Below, piece by piece: positions 24,656 to 32,757 of a stretch of 47,208 bases of DNA. The notes beneath the pieces were generated by a model that did not search any database, was not told where the DNA came from, and worked only from the letters and a program-made list of their open reading frames with translations. Within the stretch, counting starts at the first letter, position 1. The number at the start of each line of letters is the position of its first letter. Where the stretch lies: positions 1 to 47,208 of IMG/VR virus record IMGVR_UViG_3300042300_000888; one strand, 5' to 3'. Position numbers and translations under genes: made by a program. Source of the stretch: a virus.

Positions 24656-26602
24656 TTCTTCAGGAGGCAAAACTATCGGAGATATGCCAAGATCTATATT
24701 GCTACTACCAAACTGTTCATCAGAATTTATAGATGAAGTTAAAATCGATGTCGCACCACTCAATATTGAAGGAGTTCCAAATATTTCTTGTGTGTGTATG
24801 TTGATAGTAAATAACTGCTTCGATCCACTAGGGAAAGGTGATGACGTATCACATAAAGGATCTTTTAAAATTGGTTCTGGTTGTATCTTGGTTCTTAACC
24901 AAGGTTTCATCCAAAAATCTCCAACAACGATATCAAAGAAATCTTTTATTTGATAATTTGCAAAATCGGTTTTCCAATAATTTGAGTTGCCCGAATATAA
25001 CAATCTATCTTCATCATTTCCACCATTTGGCTTATATGTAAATTTAAATCTATCGATGCTGTTTAATGATGCACCATTTCTGTATCTGACTAGACTTTCT
25101 AGTTGGTATTCATCGAGTTCAGGTTGTATGTTAGGATCGACTTCTAATTTTAATTCTACATCTAGCGGCTTAAATGAAATATCATTATATTCAACTTCGT
25201 TATGCCAACTAACTTGTAGATTATTCTGTACTTTCGCTCCACTTGAAATAAAGTTTTCACTTAAAAAGTTTCCAAATAATTTTAAACCGGATGGATGAAT
25301 TAAATCTTTAACAAAAGATTCATAAAAGTCAAAAGATTCACTAACCTTGATTACATAAGAAAATTGCTGATAATAAAAACTATCTTGTATAAATTTTGCA
25401 TCACTTAATTTTCCATCATCATTTAAGAAATATCCTTTATATTTTATTATTGTACCAACTTGAGGAATTATGTGTAATTGATTATCACCATCCGGTTCGT
25501 AAACTAATATATTGTTGTAAGTTCTTTCGCCAATTTTTACTTCACTAAATGCTGTTGGTGGTATTTTAAATCCTGGAGAAACAATATCAACTTTTGTTAC
25601 ATTGCCTAAAGTATTTACGGTAGATACAGTGGCCTTAAAATCTTGAATATTAAAGTTTTGAAAATTACTCGCTATCTCAGTTCCTATAGAATAGTTTGAA
25701 CCTTTGTCGAATAATTTAAAACCAGTTACGCAAGTTACAGGATTTGCGAAAACGTTTGGAGCCTCATCGGAATATAATATTTCGCCAGGATAGAATTCTC
25801 CCGTTATTGAACTTCTATTTAAAAATAACTCGTATACGACATTTAAACCTATCTCAAGTTTTATAGCATATTCAACAAATGCGGAACTTTGACTATTTTG
25901 TCCAATTATTTTTTTATTGATGAATGCAAATGGAGTATCTGCCGAATTAGTTGGCATCTCAACTCTAACAGAATAGTTTTGAATCCATTTTCCATCAGAT
26001 GGTCGGAGCATATCCACACGAGGATAATAGAAATCAATCTCAGCACCTAATATTAATCTAAACAAATATTTGTATGCTCTTTCTGTTCCCTTTGCACCAT
26101 AAAATTGCACAATGTTTTTTATGGCATTTTGTATTTTAACTCTATTATTTGGATTTGCAGGATCTACGTATAATTCTTTAGGAAATCTAGACATCACTTC
26201 TTTTTGAAGTGAATGTAAAAATGGGTCTTCAGTTGTGTCAAGATCTTGTAATCTAGGTAAATCTTTACTTAATCCTAAAGCATTGCCTCTGATTTCCATC
26301 CATTCGTAATATTTTTCTAGAAAATCTATAAATCTAGGAAAATCAGATTGAACATATTGGGGCAATCTATGCTTAACTATTTTTGCTATGCTTTGAATTT
26401 GTCTCGGTTGTTTTATGACAGTAGGAGATCCGTGAACTTCTCCGGAAGCAATTGAAGAAGGAACTAAATTTTGTAAATTAACCTTTGGTGAGCTAACGAT
26501 AGAGGCTGTCGAAATTGAGGATGGTTTAACGACACCAACCATCACGTGGTTTGATGATGAAAATCCAGAACTTATGCCAGTGCATGTTATAGATTGTGAC
26601 AT
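21305..26602 (-). CDS. Baseplate wedge protein in the gp7 position with three RCC1-type propellers
   Basis: 1765 residues. Residues ~1-600 resemble the structural protein that follows gp6 in marine T4-like phages (KHRLPQYVQSDFPRFIDFLEKYYEWMEIRG, then FPKELYVDP, then 'NIVQFYGAKGTERAYKYLFRLILGAEIDFYYPR'). Residues ~650-1765 are RCC1-like repeats (consensus xxHxLAIKSDGTLWaWGxNxxGQLGdGT, about 50 residues each). I can parse them into three sets of seven (about 650-990, 1003-1372 and 1395-1765), each ending in a strand that could close the ring with its first WG strand. Linkers between sets carry an 'SGEAFG' motif that also occurs at residue ~50. The ATG overlaps the gp6 stop (TAATG). Synteny puts it where T4 gp7 lies. 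The propellers could bind host glycans or virion partners; function unknown. Confidence 0.8.
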   Translation of the reverse strand: MSQSITCTGISSGFSSSNHVMVGVVKPSSISTASIVSSPKVNLQNLVPSSIASGEVHGSPTVIKQPRQIQSIAKIVKHRLPQYVQSDFPRFIDFLEKYYEWMEIRGNALGLSKDLPRLQDLDTTEDPFLHSLQKEVMSRFPKELYVDPANPNNRVKIQNAIKNIVQFYGAKGTERAYKYLFRLILGAEIDFYYPRVDMLRPSDGKWIQNYSVRVEMPTNSADTPFAFINKKIIGQNSQSSAFVEYAIKLEIGLNVVYELFLNRSSITGEFYPGEILYSDEAPNVFANPVTCVTGFKLFDKGSNYSIGTEIASNFQNFNIQDFKATVSTVNTLGNVTKVDIVSPGFKIPPTAFSEVKIGERTYNNILVYEPDGDNQLHIIPQVGTIIKYKGYFLNDDGKLSDAKFIQDSFYYQQFSYVIKVSESFDFYESFVKDLIHPSGLKLFGNFLSENFISSGAKVQNNLQVSWHNEVEYNDISFKPLDVELKLEVDPNIQPELDEYQLESLVRYRNGASLNSIDRFKFTYKPNGGNDEDRLLYSGNSNYWKTDFANYQIKDFFDIVVGDFWMKPWLRTKIQPEPILKDPLCDTSSPFPSGSKQLFTINIHTQEIFGTPSILSGATSILTSSINSDEQFGSSNIDLGISPIVLPPEETLYTWGYVGNGTLPKLQSTPINEDNLIPYSDVILKGGFGWGELLMALKQDGQLWEDNIFSGLTFNRDSNFVKITGVQNVGGGNYGNAGIKDDGTLWQWPHYVWYEPSTHTAPTLLNADTDWVSLDSGSNHFLALKSDGTLWSWGRNVEGQLGDGTTVDSITPIQVGTDTDWSFIAAGGNASFAIKNDGTLWQLTTSVLQIELDTDWINVSTSGGHHLAIKSNGTLWAWGDNTTGQLGDGTTISKAQPIQIGTDNDWMEIATGFIYGGGYSYAIKSDKSLWGWGWGSRLLSDSPGTNISTTPQSLTTYLKWNRIQTHAFQSGGILDVTSPKPIFCNGISTGEAFGSLTQIEVVPDSVVYGLGNSGSGEIVSSGGNVTIAKSFNSIDEWTDVFAGERITFLLKPNKTLWAMGSQQYSMGDGASTSWPEQGAAVNPPIPIESGDTWKQVSHWAWFGDNFAHAIKEDGTLWGAGWVSGNLNNLWAGTSTATPWYFAQIGSESNWKSVSTTNWTFGLKADGTLYHWGYPPAGLSGWLGTITQVGTDTNWSKVVSGLWHCIALKTDGTLWGWGNNDYGQLTGTSNSYGATPSQIGTANDWIDIHAGENFTIAIKSDGTLWGCGINSVGQCGAGQGVGTSGPYGYLIVTSLTQIGTDTDWASLGECHGRSGTLAIKTDGSLWGWGNNNDYQLGRINGTFGNSPVFTPTRLLTPNIPIVKASMGALHTMFLVDSDVPWQGVISSGIESGEAFGQTQLLGSNGLLYTWGDARYGVLGNGTYQTDALDADVLSPTVISSGVKWKDISVGSQHMIALKLDGTLWSWGLNTNGQLGKGTTTNNNANGTPVQIGSDSNWISVSAGDNHSLAIKSNGTIWAWGAGSSGRLGVGDTTGRTSPTQIGSDSNWISVSGGSLHTLAIKSNGTLYAWGSNINGRLGDGTTTQRNSPVQIGSDSNWMKVSAGNSHTVALKNDGTLWTWGYNAQGQLGDDTTIQKTSPIQIGTDTNWKEIYAGYQYTFAIKNNGTLWAWGWNNYRVFGNGTTTDSLVPIQIGSDTNWRLIEGRDLSTFAIKTDGTLWAAGTDNAESPLGFGISQNTTILTFTQIGTDTDWLLISGGGQGQAAAIKRN

Positions 26603-28425
26603 TATCTATTCTCATTAATAACTATAACTTTTACATCGGTCTGTTGAATTAATAACATTCTATTTCTACTTGCGAAAAAATCACCATTCGATGGTGTGGC
26701 GTAGAAATATAGTTTATTACCACCATCACTTAACCCTTGTATACTTAGGCTAGATATTTGAATCGCACCAGTTTCATAATTTACAGAACCTATATTGTCA
26801 TTTACTATAATTTTATTCGAGCCAAACGGTCTGTATGCAAATAGTTTTCCATTACCATCGTCAGTTATAAATGTTTCAAAGCCGTTGAATATAAATCCAG
26901 AACTTTTTATCGTTCTTATATCATGTAGCACATCGCCCAAATCAAGCGAAGATTGAAATGAAAAATTATATTGAACCGGTACATTAAATGGTGGCGTTAC
27001 GGCATATTTCAAGTAGACTGAAGTGATATTACCTGTTATTGAGTCGTCGGCTTGATCGATATATCTCAAAAGCGCACTGTATCTAAAGGTAGTGTCAAAT
27101 CCGCTTAACTTGTCTGTCGCAAATTTATTTATCGACTCCCTAACGGAGTTTTCTATTTGACCCGAAGATTTGCTATTTTTCCTACCTTCAAATCTAACCG
27201 TAGTTTCTATACCAATATTCATATACTCTGGATCTACCATTTCAACTTCAATAGCGACCATATTTCTAGGTCTAATAATTGTATTGATAATAGATTCCTT
27301 TTCTATTGTATTAAAGGTCAATCCATTTTTTGGTTTTGCGGAAACAAAAACAACACCATACTTTGGTGGTGAATTATCTTCACCTCCCCATACTCTAACG
27401 TGTTCTATTTGCGGATAGTCTTTAATCAGTAAAGTCTCGTAATCCGATTTTGTGACTGCTCTGGCTTGTGTATCATAATATAATGGTGCTTTAAATTTTA
27501 CACTCTCTATAGTTTCTTTATCTGAACCATTTCTCAAAGACTCTAGTGTGGTTATCGATATGTATTGTGGTGCAATCGTAACGCTATTTGGCGCAGTCAA
27601 GCTGGTAGTGGTAAACTTACTCAATCCGTGATATAATGGACCGTCAGTTACAAAATATGTTGCAGAGATTTGGTTGCCATCTACTAATTTTTTTCCTATA
27701 AAACCGTCACCAAAGTACAGTTCCAAAAACTCATTATCCGCTTCTTGTAGAAAGTAAACATTATCATCAGGACCAACTTCGGTTACATCTTTTGCTAATG
27801 TCCAAGTATCTCCCTGTGTCACGCCTGAGTTTTGTAATATAGTAACAAAAAGTTTTGTACTGTCTATATTAGCATTTGGCAAAATGAATCTTTGCGTTGA
27901 ATTTAATTGATTATCTACAGTAAATTTGTGAGTTATTTTCTTGCCTTGATAGATGTCTATGTCAGCGGAATATTGCTGTACGCCACCAACTAGAGTTGTT
28001 TTTGGAAGAACAACTCTGTCCATAGTATAAAGTTGTATTGGCTGATTGGACGATCTGGAAGTAAATTCGTGATGCAATGGAACTATTATATACTCAGGAA
28101 ATTGTGAAAAGACCGAACTGGGCAATTTAACTGTTACATTAAGTGTTGCATAAGGTGCCCTAATACTAGTAGGAACATAACCCAAAGATTTAGCTCTTGA
28201 AATCACATTATTTCTCAATATGGCACTATCCAAAAACGATTCGTTAGCAATCATATTTGAATAAAACGCATTATACCCTGTATTATACGCAAGAACATCT
28301 AATAGCAAATTTATGCCAGAACCTTCAAAATTATAGTCTTGAAACTCTGGTTGATTTCTTAAAAAATCTTTAAGATTTTGTTTAATCTGCTGAAAATCCA
28401 ATTCAGTGAACTTTTTAATTGTCAT
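26602..28425 (-). CDS. 6: Baseplate wedge protein gp6 homologue
   Basis: 607 residues, close to T4 gp6 (about 660). Diagnostic N-terminus: 'KFTELDFQQIKQNLKDFLRNQPEFQDYNFEGSGINLLLDVLAYNTGYNAFYSNMIANESF' pattern at residues 4-65, then 'RAKSLGYVPTSIRAP'. The baseplate J-like core lies in the middle (FKAPLYYDTQARAVTKSDYE, then VRVWGGEDNSPPKYGVVFVS). gp6 forms the inner iris ring that holds the wedges together and triggers sheath contraction with gp25 and gp53. It starts directly after the gp25 stop and overlaps the next gene by one base. Confidence 0.95.
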   Translation of the reverse strand: MTIKKFTELDFQQIKQNLKDFLRNQPEFQDYNFEGSGINLLLDVLAYNTGYNAFYSNMIANESFLDSAILRNNVISRAKSLGYVPTSIRAPYATLNVTVKLPSSVFSQFPEYIIVPLHHEFTSRSSNQPIQLYTMDRVVLPKTTLVGGVQQYSADIDIYQGKKITHKFTVDNQLNSTQRFILPNANIDSTKLFVTILQNSGVTQGDTWTLAKDVTEVGPDDNVYFLQEADNEFLELYFGDGFIGKKLVDGNQISATYFVTDGPLYHGLSKFTTTSLTAPNSVTIAPQYISITTLESLRNGSDKETIESVKFKAPLYYDTQARAVTKSDYETLLIKDYPQIEHVRVWGGEDNSPPKYGVVFVSAKPKNGLTFNTIEKESIINTIIRPRNMVAIEVEMVDPEYMNIGIETTVRFEGRKNSKSSGQIENSVRESINKFATDKLSGFDTTFRYSALLRYIDQADDSITGNITSVYLKYAVTPPFNVPVQYNFSFQSSLDLGDVLHDIRTIKSSGFIFNGFETFITDDGNGKLFAYRPFGSNKIIVNDNIGSVNYETGAIQISSLSIQGLSDGGNKLYFYATPSNGDFFASRNRMLLIQQTDVKVIVINENR

Positions 28426-28833
28426 TTATCGGACCCTTTTTAGTGAAAATGTAATTTGCTTTGATTCAGTTTCTCCAACTATGTAGAATTGAATTTGTAA
28501 CACCAAAGTATTTTGACTTAATAGATTTTGCGAAGGTGGGTACATAACTTGTATAGATTGTATTCTAACTCTAGGCTCATAATCACGAATGGCCTCTTGA
28601 ATTTTAGTTTTTATGATGTGCTCTGTTTGTGAATCGTACTGTTCAAACAATTGAGAAATTACATTTCCACCGAAAGATGGATTATAAAACTTTTCATAAA
28701 AATTAGTCGATACAATTTGTCGAACGGCTCTTGCTATGGCCCTATCACCCCTGAGTGGTATTAAATCGCCCGTATCTGGATGTGGAGTGAAGGATAGATC
28801 TAAATCGCTATATCTTCTTTTTTCTAGAGCCAT
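28426..28833 (-). CDS. 25: Baseplate wedge protein gp25 homologue
   Basis: 135 residues, the usual gp25 length. It shows 'YSDLDLSFTPHPDTGDLIPLRGDRAIARAVRQIVSTNFYEKFYNPSFGGNV' and the family's conserved acidic motif region 'EAIRDYEPRVRIQSIQV'. gp25 starts sheath polymerisation by presenting a sheath-like handshake strand and binds gp6. It was formerly called lysozyme-like but is not an enzyme. A perfect late box lies 37 nt upstream, and the gene is coupled to gp6 downstream with no gap. Confidence 0.95.
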   Translation of the reverse strand: MALEKRRYSDLDLSFTPHPDTGDLIPLRGDRAIARAVRQIVSTNFYEKFYNPSFGGNVISQLFEQYDSQTEHIIKTKIQEAIRDYEPRVRIQSIQVMYPPSQNLLSQNTLVLQIQFYIVGETESKQITFSLKRVR

Positions 28834-28870
28834 AAACTATTGATGCCTAAACTAACAGTCTTATGGCTTT

Positions 28871-28878
28871 TATTTATA
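28871..28878 (-). promoter_or_regulatory. T4-type late promoter TATAAATA for gp25-gp6
   Basis: An exact late box on the minus strand, 37 nt upstream of the gp25 ATG. It overlaps the stop codon of the small membrane gene upstream (28874-28876), so the baseplate operon has its own late start point. Confidence 0.7.
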
Positions 28879-29197
28879 CTAAGATCAAAAAATAGTATGA
28901 CCAATGAAACATTACATAAACATAGAAAGAATTGACCGTAAAAAGTGATGTAAATAAAAATTTACTGTTCAATATCGATTCTGTGTGATATGCATAAGAC
29001 AATACAAATAGTGCTAATGATTTTATCAAGGATAATCCAAACATTGGACCAAGATGATAGCACAGCCATTTAATTAAAGGATTACCTTCAATTTCTACAG
29101 AACCGTGATTTAATATACCAAAATATGTAAAATTCATGTCCAAAAATTGAACAATTAGTAGCGATACGATAAGTACTTTGTTTAATTTTTTAATCAT
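28874..29197 (-). CDS. Small multi-spanning membrane protein, DUF5658-like
   Basis: 107 residues from the chosen ATG at 29197 (8-bp overlap with the gp5 stop). An alternative ATG at 29215 adds six residues and a longer overlap. Three to four hydrophobic segments: ~7-24 (VLIVSLLIVQFLDMNFTYFG), ~45-70 (LGPMFGLSLIKSLALFVLSY) and ~82-105. The motif 'FLDMNFTYFGILNHGSVEIEGNPL' matches the D-x-x-x-T then E-x-NP pattern of DUF5658 membrane proteins. It lies in the tail operon, but a membrane protein does not look structural. A role in lysis timing, superinfection exclusion or DNA entry is possible and unproven. Confidence 0.75.
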   Translation of the reverse strand: MIKKLNKVLIVSLLIVQFLDMNFTYFGILNHGSVEIEGNPLIKWLCYHLGPMFGLSLIKSLALFVLSYAYHTESILNSKFLFTSLFTVNSFYVYVMFHWSYYFLILV

Positions 29198-31823
29198 GTC
29201 TAAATTTCCCATCATATACTAAAAATTCACGAGTGTTATCGGATATAATAAATTGTTTTGGATAATCTTTGGCATATTTTGAAAATCTATAGTGATCTCT
29301 ACCACCATTTGCATTACCAGCAAATCTAGGCCTTTCGATGACATTACCTTTTCTATGCTTCGGCGCAGTGACTTGCCATTGAGAAAAATCTCCTGGTGCA
29401 TGATCGTAATAGATGAAAAACGTTTCCAATTCTCCCGTTGGCAATGCTTCATACATTACTATCGGTCCACTACCCGGCGGAACCAGAACGACCGGCTTGC
29501 CATCACTATCCGCCTTTGGTTTGTAGAGATAGTTGCTCTGACTCGGATCGTATGAACCATTAGAAAATCTAATTCTAAATCCAGGCTTGAAGTTGGAAGA
29601 GGTTTGTTCGGTAGTACTTTCAACTTCTGGTACGAATGGTGGTTCTGGATTTTGTGTATACAAAGGACTGAAAGTTGGAAATAAATTGGCAACGCCAGAA
29701 ACGTTCAATGAAGCCGTATTATTTGCTATAATCGGCGATTCAAATATGATCGATGAAGCAGCTCTCATTGAAATATAACTCAAAGATTCAAATGCTATTG
29801 TATCTGCGATTATTTTAACTTTACCGTCAACCTTTAAGACGTAATCGCCACCTACTTCTACTTCTTTATTATCTGCGATCTTTTGTGCATGACCACCTTC
29901 CATCTCTTGAAAGGTTGTGCCAGATTTAATAGATAAACCACCTGTACTTATTGTAGTTGAACCGGATTCGATTGTCAATTCGGTTTCTGCTTTTATTTTT
30001 GTGGATTCATCGGAAGTTAAGTTTATATTTTTATTGCTTGCTATGTACGTATCGGCCACCGATATTGTGTACAGTTTATTCAAGCACTTATCGACCAGTG
30101 TACCATCAGGATGAATTTCTCTAAATGTGCCAGAACGATGATACCAATGCAATCTTTCTGCCTTTGGTGTATCATCTATTTCTATGTAATGTCCAGATTC
30201 GGATTGATATACGTGATTGTATGGCCATTTTGCAGCATAAGGCGTTGCAGGTTCTTCAAAAGGTTCGCCTTCGACTGGTAGTTGATCTTTTGTTTCGCCC
30301 TTTGTCTCTGTTTTTTGTGGATTAACAATCCTCGGTAAAGACGGACTTAATTTCATTCCTTTTACTGGTTCATATGCGGCCGCCGAAAAGGAGGAAACAT
30401 TTGAATTCTTTTTACCTACGATGGTATCTTCTATTTTTTGATTTCTGGCAAGTCTTGGTGTTACTGGTTCATTTAAATATGGCTCAAGTGGATATCTACT
30501 AGAAGAATACACGGGCGTGTTGTAGTTCGCCGAGGATTGTTCTTCTGTGGTGCTTGTTGCCGATGGTCTTAGTAATTCCGCATCAGCCTCATCATAAACG
30601 CCGTCATTGTTTACGTCATACGGAAAATTTTGTATATCAAATTCACGATTTAAAACGCCAACAGCAGTTCCTTGTATAGGTAGTTTGTTTTCGTTCCTAA
30701 GTGGATCATCAGTTTCTCTTTCACTTTCAAGTTCTATAGGAATCAATTCTTCGTCATTTGCACCAAAATCTAATCCTAAAAATTCTGAGATTTTTTGTGC
30801 CGTACCTCTACCGAACCTTGATATCATCTCAGGAGGATTGTTTATCGGAATCAACGCAGTTATGACAGAAGAAACATTACTTACAACATCACCATTAAAC
30901 AATTGAGTGACTTCAAACGTTCCACCATTTTGTATATTCGATAAAATCAAATTAATAGGACTAGAAGGACCAAGTGTGGAAAAAGATTGCGACACTTCTG
31001 GTGGTATTATGTTATTAACATATGATGTTATTCTATTGGTCACTTCAGATTGTAAGACATCTTTAAAATTCAGCAACAAATCCGGATTAGCTGACATTTG
31101 ATTTAATACGACATTTAATCCGTCCGTTACATTTTTTCTGTTTGTGTCTGATAGATTTTTAGCGGAAGAAATTCCCATTCCGTTAATCAAGTTATCAAAG
31201 CTATTTGTAGTCAAATCTTGAGATAATAGTGATAGACCATTTGAAGGATTTAAAAATGTTTGAGCCAAATTTAATGTAGATTGTGAATTAAACTTTGGCA
31301 ATTGTTGAACTAGATTGTCTATTTTAGGTCTATCGTCTACCGGAACTTGATAACGCACATCTGTTAAAAACTTATTGACCGAAATTTTGGATGCATCTTG
31401 CATACCTATTACGAAATTGGAACCAAAATCATACGAGCCACCAAACTCTGGGGGTCTAGGTACCTCACTATTGTTCAACTGTTCGGGTGTGGTAGGATCA
31501 TTAAATCCTACGTCAGGCACAGAGGTCTGTGTCGGTATGCCAGGTATCATACCTATCACACAAGGCATTTGGCATATTGTGGAATCCATGAAAAAGCCAA
31601 AAACCCAGTCACCTTCCCTGAGTCCTACGACATTGTTTCCGTGATCGATTGGTAAGCAAACCTGAGCCCAAGGTAGAGTATCTGTCGGTATTTGACTTTT
31701 ATCTTCGGTGTGTAGTCCAAAAATGCGTACACGAACACGGCCTAGCATTAGAGGGTCCATTCGATCCTCTACTACGCCTTTCCACCACACGAAACCGTCT
31801 AAGCCTTCAAAGTTTTTTAACAT
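29190..31823 (-). CDS. 5: Baseplate hub / central spike protein gp5 homologue without a visible lysozyme domain
   Basis: 877 residues. Residues ~10-100 are the gp5 OB-fold (WWKGVVEDRMDPLMLGRVRVRIFGLHTED, then LPWAQVCLPI, then EGDWVFGFFMD), nearly superimposable on the T4 gp5 pattern. T4 has a lysozyme domain at ~174-339; here residues 140-400 are Asn/Ser/Leu-rich with no Glu-Asp-Thr lysozyme signature. A DxNxDGxxDxxD loop at 403-414 resembles an EF-hand/dockerin calcium site. Residues ~530-700 form the trimeric beta-helix spike (SGHYIEIDDTPKAERLHWYHRSGTF, then the LTSDESTKIKAETELTIESG ladder). The C-terminal ~100 residues are not recognised. It is the first gene of the baseplate run. Confidence 0.9.
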   Translation of the reverse strand: MLKNFEGLDGFVWWKGVVEDRMDPLMLGRVRVRIFGLHTEDKSQIPTDTLPWAQVCLPIDHGNNVVGLREGDWVFGFFMDSTICQMPCVIGMIPGIPTQTSVPDVGFNDPTTPEQLNNSEVPRPPEFGGSYDFGSNFVIGMQDASKISVNKFLTDVRYQVPVDDRPKIDNLVQQLPKFNSQSTLNLAQTFLNPSNGLSLLSQDLTTNSFDNLINGMGISSAKNLSDTNRKNVTDGLNVVLNQMSANPDLLLNFKDVLQSEVTNRITSYVNNIIPPEVSQSFSTLGPSSPINLILSNIQNGGTFEVTQLFNGDVVSNVSSVITALIPINNPPEMISRFGRGTAQKISEFLGLDFGANDEELIPIELESERETDDPLRNENKLPIQGTAVGVLNREFDIQNFPYDVNNDGVYDEADAELLRPSATSTTEEQSSANYNTPVYSSSRYPLEPYLNEPVTPRLARNQKIEDTIVGKKNSNVSSFSAAAYEPVKGMKLSPSLPRIVNPQKTETKGETKDQLPVEGEPFEEPATPYAAKWPYNHVYQSESGHYIEIDDTPKAERLHWYHRSGTFREIHPDGTLVDKCLNKLYTISVADTYIASNKNINLTSDESTKIKAETELTIESGSTTISTGGLSIKSGTTFQEMEGGHAQKIADNKEVEVGGDYVLKVDGKVKIIADTIAFESLSYISMRAASSIIFESPIIANNTASLNVSGVANLFPTFSPLYTQNPEPPFVPEVESTTEQTSSNFKPGFRIRFSNGSYDPSQSNYLYKPKADSDGKPVVLVPPGSGPIVMYEALPTGELETFFIYYDHAPGDFSQWQVTAPKHRKGNVIERPRFAGNANGGRDHYRFSKYAKDYPKQFIISDNTREFLVYDGKFRHD

Positions 31824-31850
31824 AGTGCGTTTATGAAAAATGATCTCTAG

Positions 31851-32078
31851 TTATGTATCTTTCAAACATTTATCATCTAGCGACTTTTTGGCTAAAGAGA
31901 CCATTTTTATGTAATCCATCACTATTAAAAAGTCTTCTACGATTTCATCTTCAATTCTGTACATCTCCTCAATACTTAGATCACTTTTCATATTAAAATT
32001 CATAGAATCTCTGAATAATCTAATCAGAGACTTTCTTGCAGTATGATGGAGATATCGATCATTTATTGGTCTAGTCAT
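31851..32078 (-). CDS. Small helical protein, unknown
   Basis: 75 residues, all-helical in appearance and charged (ARKSLIRLFRDSMNFNMKSDLSIEEMYRIEDEIVEDFL). No domain recognised. It starts 1 bp after the stop of the 225-frame gene, so it is probably translated with it, and ends 27 bp before gp5 starts. No function can be assigned. Confidence 0.65.
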   Translation of the reverse strand: MTRPINDRYLHHTARKSLIRLFRDSMNFNMKSDLSIEEMYRIEDEIVEDFLIVMDYIKMVSLAKKSLDDKCLKDT

Positions 32079-32079
32079 T

Positions 32080-32733
32080 TTAAGTCCAAAGAAAAAATCT
32101 GATATTAATCAGACGATGTAACATTTCTTGATCTTCTTTATCCCAATATTGTTCCAATTCAAACGAGTTTTGCCGAAGTTCCTTTCTCAACTCTTTTTCA
32201 CTTTCAGTAAGTTCATCTTCCATTGTGAGGAATTTAGAACCTTCGATTTCTACAAACTTGTACCATTTTCTGCCGTCATTCTTTACCTGTTCCATTAATT
32301 CTTCAATCTGAATTAGATTTATATCTACTCTGCCAGGCCTAGCATCTTTCCACCAAAGATAAAGCTCTCTAACTTCTTTGGCGAAATTTCTGTGACCTTC
32401 ATTTAAATCTTCACCATCTCTCGACAGTTCCGGACTCATATTTAACCAAAGTTCTAGATATGATAATCCGAGTTCTCGATTAGATAATCCCTTATAACTA
32501 ATCTTTTTAAATGTTCGGTGTCCTATTTCCATTTTAGCCAATTCGTTCTCGACAAAATGTGTCAATACTGCAAAATTGGCATACAATAACATCTCACGGG
32601 AGTCTGAAAACCCAGGTTTAGTTCCTAAGTGTATTATGTGGTACTTGTCGTATGTTCTGTGTGCAATCCACGATTTTATTCGGTAAAACTTATGAACAAT
32701 ATCATTCACGATTAGTTTTTGTATCGTTTTCAT
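32080..32733 (-). CDS. Conserved-looking phage protein of unknown function
   Basis: 217 residues from the ATG at 32733. The frame extends to a GTG at 32757 directly after the upstream stop, but that start has no ribosome site and adds only MYIFWYHI. Patterns 'GFSDSREMLLYANFAVLTHFVENEL', 'GLSYLELWLNMSP', 'VRELYLWWKDARPGR' and 'LTMEDELTESEKELRKELR' recall a hypothetical family I have seen in several large T4-like phages, always without function. Acidic, helical and Trp-rich. The C-terminal 'EDQEMLHRLINIRFFLWT' is typical of that family. Confident it is a gene, not what it does. Confidence 0.75.
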   Translation of the reverse strand: MKTIQKLIVNDIVHKFYRIKSWIAHRTYDKYHIIHLGTKPGFSDSREMLLYANFAVLTHFVENELAKMEIGHRTFKKISYKGLSNRELGLSYLELWLNMSPELSRDGEDLNEGHRNFAKEVRELYLWWKDARPGRVDINLIQIEELMEQVKNDGRKWYKFVEIEGSKFLTMEDELTESEKELRKELRQNSFELEQYWDKEDQEMLHRLINIRFFLWT

Positions 32734-32757
32734 AATATGATACCAAAATATATACAC

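Noticed and set aside
24441-24953. 170-residue plus-strand open frame opposite the RCC1 gene
   Set aside because: Lies fully inside the 1765-residue frame, has no Shine-Dalgarno or domain, and the opposite strand has strong repeat homology.
29190-31823. Lysozyme domain in gp5 as in T4
   Set aside because: No Glu-Asp-Thr catalytic pattern or lysozyme-like motif between the OB-fold and the spike, though a divergent fold cannot be excluded by eye.
32734-32757. GTG start giving an eight-residue extension of the 217-residue unknown protein
   Set aside because: It begins at the base after the upstream stop with no ribosome site; the ATG at 32733 is the simpler start.
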